Source: DATARH01 sp963847345 (GTDB taxonomy: Bacteria > Pseudomonadota > Alphaproteobacteria > ATCC43930 > CGMCC-115725). From it: 64,000 bases of DNA. Below the pieces are notes generated by a model. The model saw only the letters and a program-made list of their open reading frames with translations, ran no database searches and was not told the DNA's origin. The stretch is taken from the NCBI GenBank assembly GCA_963847345.1, contig CAWJZU010000035.1, positions 1 to 64,000 on the forward strand, read 5' to 3'. Shown here one piece after another: positions 57,886 through 64,000 of this stretch (positions are counted from its first letter, which is position 1; each line of letters begins with the position of its first letter). Made by a program: the position numbers and the translations under genes.

Positions 57886-59066
57886 CCGGAAATCCGGCGG
57901 GGCCGCTGGACGGCGTCAAGGTGCTCGACCTGTGCAGCTATCTCGCTGGGCCCTATGGCTGCACGCTGCTGGCCGATCTCGGTGCCAACGTGATCAAGAT
58001 CGAATCACCGCAGGGCGACATGCTGCGCCAGTTTCCGTCGAGCCTGCCCGGCGAGGCCCGATTTTTCCTCGGCACCAACCGCGGCAAGCGCGCGCTAGCG
58101 CTCGATCTGAAGCAGAACGAAGGGCTTGCGGTTCTGCACCGGATGGTCGAGAGCGCCGACGTGCTGGTCGAGAATTTCCGCCCGTCGGTGCCGGCGCGGC
58201 TCGGGATTGACTATCCGCGCCTCAAGGCGATCAACGCGCGCCTGATCTATGCCGGCCTGACCGGCTATGGCGACGAGGGACCGCTCAGCGAGAAGGGCGG
58301 CTTCGACCAGGTGTTGCAGTGCCTCTCCGGAATGGCGGTTTTTCAGGGCGGCGGTGCGGAGAAGCCGCAGCTGGTGCTCGGTTCGGTGCTCGACTATTTC
58401 ACGTCGGCGCTGCTCGCCTATGGCGTGGCCGCCGCGCTGTTTCAGCGCGAGCGCAGCGGCAAAGGACAATACCTGAGCCTGTCATTGCTGCGCAGCGCGC
58501 TGACCATCCAGGCCGGCCGCTTTGTCTGGGCCGAGAGCGAGGGCCGCGACGTGGCCCGCGATTCGGGGACCGGCGGGCTGACCGGCATTCATCCGACAAA
58601 GCAGGGAGCCCTCTACATTTCAGTGCATTCGAACCATTTCTTCGCGGCGCTGTGCGAGTTGGTCGGCCGCCCGGAGCTGGCGAGCGACCCGCGCTGCATC
58701 TCGATGCGCAGCCGCGCCGAACATGCCGCCGACCTCGTGCCGGAAATCCGCGCCGCGCTCGCCTCGCGCACCGCGCTTGAATGGGAGGAGATTTTCGGCG
58801 AGCGCGTGCCGTGCGCGGCGGTGCGGCCGATCGAGGACATGTTCGATCACCCGCAGGTCCTCGGCGAGGATCTCGTCGCGACCCTCGACCATCCGGTTGT
58901 CGGCCGCTACCGGACGATGACGAAGCCGGTCAAATTTTCGGAGACGCCGGGCCCGGCGCCGACCGCCGCGCCGGTGTTCGGCCAGCATAGCGACGAGGTG
59001 CTCGCCGCCTACGGCTATTCCGACGCCGAGATCGCCGCATTGCGCGAGCGTGGCGTCGTGCGTTGA
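57882..59066 (+). CDS. CaiB/BaiF-type CoA transferase
   Basis: A 394-residue family III CoA transferase. The N-terminus reads PLDGVKVLDLCSYLAGPYGC, followed by DLGANVIKIESPQGD and ADVLVENFRPSVPARLGIDY. LIYAGLTGYGDEGP and the catalytic Asp region VLGSVLDYFTSALLAYGVAA follow. It transfers CoA between organic acids in the cytoplasm. ATG 57882 overlaps the lyase stop as ATGA. Together with the CitE-like genes it suggests degradation of a CoA-activated dicarboxylate or hydroxy acid. Confidence 0.92.
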   Translation: MTGNPAGPLDGVKVLDLCSYLAGPYGCTLLADLGANVIKIESPQGDMLRQFPSSLPGEARFFLGTNRGKRALALDLKQNEGLAVLHRMVESADVLVENFRPSVPARLGIDYPRLKAINARLIYAGLTGYGDEGPLSEKGGFDQVLQCLSGMAVFQGGGAEKPQLVLGSVLDYFTSALLAYGVAAALFQRERSGKGQYLSLSLLRSALTIQAGRFVWAESEGRDVARDSGTGGLTGIHPTKQGALYISVHSNHFFAALCELVGRPELASDPRCISMRSRAEHAADLVPEIRAALASRTALEWEEIFGERVPCAAVRPIEDMFDHPQVLGEDLVATLDHPVVGRYRTMTKPVKFSETPGPAPTAAPVFGQHSDEVLAAYGYSDAEIAALRERGVVR

Positions 59067-59087
59067 GGAGCGGCCGTTGTCGGTGCG

Positions 59088-59579
59088 TCAGCCTCCGGAG
59101 GCCGCCGGTTTCGCCTCGGCGCGTGCGTTATGGTGGCCCGTTACCTCGAGCCGCGTTCCGCGGACGCCGGCGACGGCCACCGGTGTCCCCTCCGCAAGGT
59201 CGGGCCCGTCGGCGAGCCACACGGTATCACCGATCCGCACCTTGCCGCGCCCGTCGACGAACGCCTCGGCTACCGTACCGCGGGCGCCGATCATCGATCG
59301 TCGCGGCGTATTCGGCGGTACCACGGCATCGCGATCCGATTCCCTTCGACGATAGGCAAAATAACCCCCGATACAGCTCACCGCCGTCGCGGTCGCGAAC
59401 GTCGCGAGCTGGCCCTCGAACAACATCCCGGTGCTGGCCGCGGCGATCCCGGTTACCGCCGCCCCGAGCGCGATCCAGATCAGATACGCCCCGGGCACAA
59501 CCATCTCCGCCAGCGCCAGGACGCCGGCCGCGACAATCCAGGCCCACCACGGCCACGCCCATGTCAGAATGCCGCTCAT
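59088..59579 (-). CDS. NfeD-family membrane protein
   Basis: A 163-residue NfeD-type protein. Two or three N-terminal helices (WAWIVAAGVLALAEMVVPGA; AAVTGIAAASTGMLFEG) are followed by a C-terminal OB-fold-like domain (MIGARGTVAEAFVDGRGKVR, IGDTVWLADGPDLAEGTPVA). It starts 5 bases after the SPFH gene stop, the standard stomatin/NfeD operon in which the pair organises membrane microdomains or assists membrane quality control. It is convergent with the CoA transferase, 21 bases apart. Confidence 0.88.
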   Translation of the reverse strand: MSGILTWAWPWWAWIVAAGVLALAEMVVPGAYLIWIALGAAVTGIAAASTGMLFEGQLATFATATAVSCIGGYFAYRRRESDRDAVVPPNTPRRSMIGARGTVAEAFVDGRGKVRIGDTVWLADGPDLAEGTPVAVAGVRGTRLEVTGHHNARAEAKPAASGG

Positions 59580-59584
59580 CCCGG

Positions 59585-60508
59585 CTACTCTGCCGGTCGC
59601 GCGGCAATCTTGGCGAGTTCGGCGATTCCGGCAATTGTCCCGACCAGCCCGCCGGTCTCCATCGGCATTAGCACGAGTCGGGAGTTCGGTGAGGCTCCGA
59701 TCTGCTGCATCGCCTCGACATATTTTTGCGCGATAAAATAATTCAGCGCTTGCACATCGCCTTCCGCGACCGCCTGCGATACGACGGCGGTGGCTCGCGC
59801 CTCGGCTTCGGCGAGCCGTTCGCGCGCTTCGGCCTCGCGCCGCGCCGCCTCCAGCGTCCCCTCCGCGGCCAGGATCTGCGCCTGCTTGGCCCCTTCCGCC
59901 TCGAGGATCGCCGCCTGCTTCAGACCTTCGGCGCGCAGGATCGCGGCCCGCCGCTCGCGATCGGCGGCAAGCTGCTTGGCCATCGACACCTGTACGTCTT
60001 CCGGCGGGCGCACGTCCTTCAGCTCGACACGGGTGATTTTGGTACCCCACGGCTCGGTGGCGGCATCAAGCACCCGCAACAGCCGCTCGTTGATTTCATC
60101 GCGCTTCGACAGCGTCTCGTCCAGATCGAGGGCGCCGATCGCGGTGCGGATATTGGTCATTGTGATGTTGCTGACCGCCAGTTCGAGGTCGCGGACTTCG
60201 TAGGCCGCGCGGCTCGCATCGATTACCTGGTAGAAGACGATGCCGTCGACGATCACCACGGCATTGTCCTTGGTGATGACGTTCTGCGCCGGGATTTCCA
60301 GGACGGTTTCCTGAACATTGATCTTATGGCCGATCGCATCGATGAACGGGTTGATCAGCCGCAACCCCGGCGACAGCGTGACCCGGTAGCGGCCGAAGCG
60401 CTCGACGGTCCACTCGTAGCCCTGCGGAACGGTGCGAACACCGCGGGCCACCACGGCCAGCACAATGATCGCCACGACCCCGAGGAATATCAGAATCCCG
60501 TTACCCAT
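59585..60508 (-). CDS. SPFH-domain stomatin-like protein (QmcA type)
   Basis: A 307-residue membrane-anchored SPFH protein. The N-terminal helix ILIFLGVVAIIVLAVVARGV leads to the SPFH domain (VPQGYEWTVERFGRYRVTLS; PGLRLINPFIDAIGHKINVQ). DRERRAAILRAEGLKQAAIL starts a long Ala/Glu coiled coil. The C-terminus ends in a segment rich in Gly and Ala. ATG 60508 has GGGGGAG upstream. It forms an operon with nfeD. SPFH proteins oligomerise in the membrane and modulate proteases such as FtsH (family knowledge). Confidence 0.92.
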   Translation of the reverse strand: MGNGILIFLGVVAIIVLAVVARGVRTVPQGYEWTVERFGRYRVTLSPGLRLINPFIDAIGHKINVQETVLEIPAQNVITKDNAVVIVDGIVFYQVIDASRAAYEVRDLELAVSNITMTNIRTAIGALDLDETLSKRDEINERLLRVLDAATEPWGTKITRVELKDVRPPEDVQVSMAKQLAADRERRAAILRAEGLKQAAILEAEGAKQAQILAAEGTLEAARREAEARERLAEAEARATAVVSQAVAEGDVQALNYFIAQKYVEAMQQIGASPNSRLVLMPMETGGLVGTIAGIAELAKIAARPAE

Positions 60509-60540
60509 CCCGCTCCCCCGGTGTGGCGCCGCGTCTCGAC

Positions 60541-60569
60541 CGCGGCTCGCGCCGTGCTTCGCCGCGAGC
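60541..60569 (-). terminator. GC-rich hairpin between zinc-ribbon and SPFH genes
   Basis: CGGCTCGCG and CGCGAGCCG form a perfect 9-bp stem with an 11-base loop, about 40 bases downstream of the zinc-ribbon stop in the minus orientation. No U tract follows, so it may be a weak terminator or a transcript-stability hairpin. Confidence 0.4.
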
Positions 60570-60608
60570 CGGTACATGTTTAGCCCGCGTGCGCTTAATC
60601 GTGCGTAA

Positions 60609-61391
60609 TTACTGGGATGCGAAGGTTACGGCGACGCCGGTTGCCGCACTGTCGGGATTTTTGAACACGGTGCTGAACCCTGTCGTAGCGCCAGGGGCCA
60701 GCGAGAAGCGGGGAGGCTCAATTACCTGAGAGGCGACCTCTGCGTTGTTGCCATCGCGCAGCGCAACGCGAAGCCGCGGAATCTCGCGCGTGGTCTGCGC
60801 GGTGTTTGTGATCTTGCCGTTGACGACAAGCGAGTCGGGAGTGCGCGCCGGGTCCACCGTGACCCGCAACCCGGCGCCGGCCGAATCCGCCAGCCGCACG
60901 CCTCGGTAGAACGGGATCGCCGACGGCCAACTTTTCATAATAGGATCACGCGCCCAAATCGCGATCAGCACAAGCCCGAGCACTAAACCGGTGAGCACAA
61001 AACCCGCGAAGCGGAAGCGATGATGACGTACCGCCGGCCGTCCAGCCTTCTCCAGGTCGCGATCCGGCAACGGCTCGGGCAAGCTCCGCGGCGGTGGCGC
61101 CGGGCCGACCGTCAGCGCGGGTGTTCCGAACGTCGGCTCTGTGCGCAGTTCCTCGGTCGTCTGCCGAGCCGGAGCCGGCGTTCGCGCCAGGCGTGCGGCC
61201 ATCGGTTCCAGCGGCACATCCGCCGCTGCCGGGGCGATATCGGCAACCGGCTCCCCCATCGCCGCTTGCTTAGGGCGATAATGCCAGACTTTGCCGCACT
61301 TCGTGCAGCGAACATCGCGGCCGTCGGCGCCGCCGAGCGCCGCGTCGGCGACGGTGTAGCGGGTATGGCAATCCGGGCAGGTCAGGATCAT
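60609..61391 (-). CDS. MJ0042-type zinc-ribbon protein with DUF3426-like domain
   Basis: A 260-residue single-pass membrane protein. The N-terminal zinc ribbon has two Cys pairs (CPDCHTRYTVADAAL; VRCTKCGKVWHYRP). A Pro/Ala-rich linker and one transmembrane helix (FAGFVLTGLVLGLVLIAIWA, about residue 130) precede an extracytoplasmic beta domain of DUF3426 type (SLVVNGKITNTAQTTREIPR; PGATTGFSTVFKNPD). Such proteins are widespread in alphaproteobacteria, often near ftsEX or SPFH genes; the role is unknown. The start ATG at 61391 opens on the canonical MxxxCPxC. Confidence 0.88.
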   Translation of the reverse strand: MILTCPDCHTRYTVADAALGGADGRDVRCTKCGKVWHYRPKQAAMGEPVADIAPAAADVPLEPMAARLARTPAPARQTTEELRTEPTFGTPALTVGPAPPPRSLPEPLPDRDLEKAGRPAVRHHRFRFAGFVLTGLVLGLVLIAIWARDPIMKSWPSAIPFYRGVRLADSAGAGLRVTVDPARTPDSLVVNGKITNTAQTTREIPRLRVALRDGNNAEVASQVIEPPRFSLAPGATTGFSTVFKNPDSAATGVAVTFASQ

Positions 61392-61698
61392 TGTGACGGT
61401 CGTGTCGGGTTACGCCGGTTACGGCCAGTGGTACTGCCTGAAAGCTTGCTAGGCGAAGCAAGGACGGGCTCGGTTACGGCAGCGTACTGATTTTGTTCCC
61501 GTGTCATCCATAGCAATAATGGCGGATTTCCAGCAATTTGTCGATCCGCGGCAGTATGCTGCGAGGCGGCCTGTTGACTTGCCGGCAAGGGGCCGGTTGG
61601 TTCGCGGCGGCCTCGACGTCAGTCACGTTATAGGGGAGTGAACGCCAATGTATGCCCGGTCCGGGGCACATCGGTAATGTCGTGCGTGATGCCACACC
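61392..61698. other. Intergenic region, nothing recognised
   Basis: Divergent spacer between the zinc-ribbon gene and livG. I see no ORF with family motifs, RNA gene or clear operator; it presumably carries promoters for both directions. Confidence 0.5.
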
Positions 61699-62541
61699 GT
61701 GGCGGCCGTTGATTCGGCCCAAGCGGGCGGCGCGTCAGTCGGCTCTGGTGCGCGCACGCTGCTCGACGTTCGCGACCTCGCGCTGCGGTTCGGCGGCATC
61801 ATCGCGCTGGCCGGCGTCTCGCTAACGCTGAACGAAGGCGAGATTTTGGGGCTGATCGGTCCGAATGGCGCCGGCAAGACAACACTGTTCAACTGCATCA
61901 GTCGCCTCTACAAGCCGCACCGAGGGGATATTCTGTTCGCCGGGCGCTCGCTGCTGGACCGGCCGCCGCATCGCATGGCCGAGATTGGGATCGCGCGCAC
62001 ATTTCAGAACCTGGCGCTGTTCGGCCCGCAAACCGTTCTCGACAATGCGCGGATCGGCGGGCATGCGCGCAGCCGCGGCGATTTTCTGACTGACGCGCTG
62101 CGGCTGCCCGGCACACGGCGACGCGAGGCGACGCTGACCGATACGGCCTGGGCTCTGCTCGATATGCTCGACCTGCGCGATGTCGCGCTGCGTTCGGCTT
62201 CCGGCCTGCCGCTCGGCACTCGCAAGCGGGTCGAGCTGGCTCGCGCACTGGCCGCCCTGCCCAGGTTACTGCTGCTCGACGAGCCGGCCGGCGGGCTGAC
62301 TCATGGAGAGGTCGCCGGGCTTGCCGGGTTGATCCGGCGCATCCGCGACGAGCGCCGCACGACCGTGCTGCTTGTCGAGCATCACATGCAGCTCGTCATG
62401 GCGGTGTCCGACCGCGTCGTTGCGCTCGATTTCGGCCGCAAAATCGCCGAAGGCACGCCGTCCGAGGTGCAGCAGGACCCGGCCGTCATCGAGGCCTATC
62501 TCGGGACCGGGGCGCAACACGCGCCGGAGGCCGCGCGATGA
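61699..62541 (+). CDS. livG: Branched-chain amino-acid ABC transporter ATPase LivG
   Basis: A 280-residue ABC ATPase of the LivG type. Walker A is GPNGAGKTTLFN, the Q-loop region is GIARTFQNLALFG, the signature segment is LPLGTRKRVELARALA, Walker B is LLLLDEPAGGL and the H-loop is LLVEHHMQLVMAV. It powers uptake of branched-chain amino acids or related solutes together with LivF, LivH and LivM. The GTG start at 61699 gives a longer N-terminus than usual; the conserved domain begins about residue 20. Its stop overlaps the livF start (ATGATGA). Confidence 0.92.
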   Translation: MAAVDSAQAGGASVGSGARTLLDVRDLALRFGGIIALAGVSLTLNEGEILGLIGPNGAGKTTLFNCISRLYKPHRGDILFAGRSLLDRPPHRMAEIGIARTFQNLALFGPQTVLDNARIGGHARSRGDFLTDALRLPGTRRREATLTDTAWALLDMLDLRDVALRSASGLPLGTRKRVELARALAALPRLLLLDEPAGGLTHGEVAGLAGLIRRIRDERRTTVLLVEHHMQLVMAVSDRVVALDFGRKIAEGTPSEVQQDPAVIEAYLGTGAQHAPEAAR

Positions 62542-63246
62542 TGCTCGAGGTTGGCGATCTCGACGCGTTTTACGGCGAGGCGCAGGCGCTGTTTGGCGTC
62601 GGCTTCGAGCTTGATGACGGGCAGGTGCGCACGCTTCTCGGGGCGAACGGCGCCGGCAAAACGACAGTGTTGCGCGCGCTGTGCGGCATGGTGCGAACCG
62701 ACGGCGACATTCGATTCGACGGGCGGCGGATCGCGGGCTGGGCGACCGAGGACATTGTGCGGCTCGGCGTCGCGCACGTGCCCGAGGGGCGCGGCACGTT
62801 CACGACGCTGACGGTCGAAGAGAACCTGCAGCTTGGCGCGATGACGCGGCGCGACCGGCCCGGCATCGCCGCCGACATCGAGCGCGTCTATGACCAGTTC
62901 CCGAGGCTCAGGGAGCGGCGCGCGCAGCAGGCCGGCACGCTGTCCGGCGGCGAGCAGCAGATGCTGGCGGTCGGCCGGGCGCTGATGCTGCGGCCGCGGC
63001 TGATGCTGCTCGATGAGCCGTCTTTCGGGTTGGCGCCGCTGATCGTGGAGGAGCTGTTCGCGACGCTGCGCCGGGTCAACCTCGAGACCGGCGTAGCGAT
63101 GCTGATCGTCGAGCAGAATGCGGCGCTCGCGCTGGAGATGGCCGAGTACGCTTATCTACTCGAAACGGGGCGCATCGTGATGGACGCTCCTGCTGCCGTG
63201 ATCGGCGCCGACGAGTTCGATCCGCCGGGCGTATTTGGGATATTAG
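62538..63246 (+). CDS. livF: Branched-chain amino-acid ABC transporter ATPase LivF (one frameshift)
   Basis: A LivF ATPase of about 235 residues. LEVGDLDAFYGEAQALFGVG opens the domain; Walker A is GANGAGKTTVLR, the Q-loop lies in GVAHVPEGRGTFTTLTVEEN, the signature is TLSGGEQQMLAVGRAL and Walker B is LMLLDEPSFGLAPL. The frame slips by one base at about 63218. Correcting it gives IRRAYLGY and a TAG at 63246, the normal LivF end and length. Uncorrected, the frame stays open into LivH and to the window end. It overlaps livG. Confidence 0.9.
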
Positions 63247-63302
63247 CGTGGGATCGGTGGAACGATTGCTCGCGGTTCAGAATACCAACTTATAGCACCG
63301 GC

Positions 63303-64000
63303 ATGGAACTCCTGCTGCAACAAATTCTGGCGGGGATGGCGACCGGCGCGATCTATGCGACGATGGCGCTGGCGGTGGTGATGATCTATCAGGCGATCGA
63401 CCATCTGAACTTCGCCCAGGGCGAAATGGCGATGTTTTCGACCTTTATCGCCTGGCAGCTCATTCAATGGGAGCAGCCTTATTGGGTTGCGTTCGTCGGG
63501 TCGGTGGTATTGTCATTTGCCGGCGGCGTGCTGATCGAGCGCATATTGTTTCGGCCGCTGCATAACGCGCCGATTCTGAGCCAGATCGTCGCCTTCATCG
63601 CGCTGTTCAGCATACTGAACAGTGTTGCGGGCTTCATCTGGGACTTCAACATCAAGACATTCCCGACGCCGTTCGGTAATACCCCACTGTTCGGGAGCAG
63701 CCTTATCGGCACGCATCAGGCCGGCATGATCGGCGTGACCTTGGCGATGCTTGTGCTGCTCTACCTGTTCTTCCGCGGCACAAGGCTCGGTCTGGCGATG
63801 CGCGCGGCCGCCGCGAACCCTGAAACGGCGCGCCTTGTCGGCATACGGGTCGGCTGGATGACGGCGCTCGGCTGGGGCATGGCGGCGTCGATTGGCGCGG
63901 TGGCCGGCATGCTGATCGCGCCGGTCGTGTTTCTCGAACCGAACATGATGCTCGGCGTCTTGCTTTACGGCTTTGCCGGCGCCGTGCTCGGCGGGCTGAC
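63303..64000 (+). CDS. livH: Branched-chain amino-acid ABC permease LivH (partial)
   Basis: The first 232 codons of a LivH permease, cut by the window end. It begins MELLLQQILAGMATGAIYAT, then the family segment IYQAIDHLNFAQGEMAMFST with its NFAxGE motif. IERILFRPLHNAPILSQIVA and RLGLAMRAAAANPETARLVG (cytoplasmic coupling loop) follow. At least five hydrophobic segments are visible. It starts 56 bases after the corrected livF stop. livM and the binding protein probably follow outside the window. Confidence 0.92.
   Translation, partial: MELLLQQILAGMATGAIYATMALAVVMIYQAIDHLNFAQGEMAMFSTFIAWQLIQWEQPYWVAFVGSVVLSFAGGVLIERILFRPLHNAPILSQIVAFIALFSILNSVAGFIWDFNIKTFPTPFGNTPLFGSSLIGTHQAGMIGVTLAMLVLLYLFFRGTRLGLAMRAAAANPETARLVGIRVGWMTALGWGMAASIGAVAGMLIAPVVFLEPNMMLGVLLYGFAGAVLGGL

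Noticed and set aside
62190..62250. Degenerate ABC signature in LivG (LPLGTRKRVELARAL)
   Set aside because: This variant is common in the LivG subfamily and not evidence of inactivation.

Overview
The window is strongly GC-rich and almost fully coding, with ATGA or GTGA gene junctions. Its gene families (CaiB-type CoA transferases, CitE-like lyases, an orphan TRAP binding protein, LivGFH, the glgE-treS-glgB-glgX-treZ-malQ-treY cluster, a membrane ferredoxin with P19) are typical of a free-living alphaproteobacterium, probably Rhodospirillales or Rhizobiales-like. No rRNA, tRNA or CRISPR array was found by eye.

Layout. 1-8.5 kb: VOC protein, LysR regulator overlapping a SelB elongation factor, MaoC-like protein, a tandem Lin0512 pair, prolyl aminopeptidase, a PagL-like lipid A deacylase, and a CoA-binding/MetY fusion. 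8.5-12.6 kb: an accessory patch with two tiny membrane ORFs, 22-bp tandem repeats, a HigA antitoxin remnant, an IS1380-type transposase remnant and an adenylate cyclase/TPR protein. 12.7-31.1 kb: mostly metabolic and envelope genes (damaged FAH-family hydrolase, alpha/beta hydrolase, TPP enzyme, DedA, DUF4337, MBL hydrolase, gamma-glutamyltransferase, DUF2339, D-aminoacylase-like amidohydrolase, four-domain rhodanese, amidase with a small partner).

31.5-49.6 kb is the centrepiece: seven co-directional genes for alpha-glucan and trehalose metabolism. They are GH13-GlgE, TreS-maltokinase, GlgB, GlgX, TreZ, MalQ and TreY. Together they link trehalose to maltose and maltose-1-phosphate, then to branched glucan (TreS, Mak, GlgE, GlgB), and back to trehalose (GlgX, TreY, TreZ), with MalQ recycling oligosaccharides. 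49.6-53.0 kb is an iron-uptake group (membrane ferredoxin, P19, OprB-like porin) carrying two near-identical 19-bp operator-like palindromes. 53.1-59.1 kb holds a TRAP binding protein, two CitE-like lyases around a second trehalose synthase, and a CoA transferase. The end carries NfeD/SPFH, a zinc-ribbon protein and livG-livF-livH, the last cut by the window edge.

A recurring feature is single-base indels: about a dozen conserved genes are broken although both halves remain intact and conserved. Two apparent gene fusions (lyase with trehalose synthase, LivF with LivH) disappear once a one-base indel is allowed for. This looks more like residual sequencing or assembly error than mass gene decay, so frameshifted genes are annotated here as single loci.
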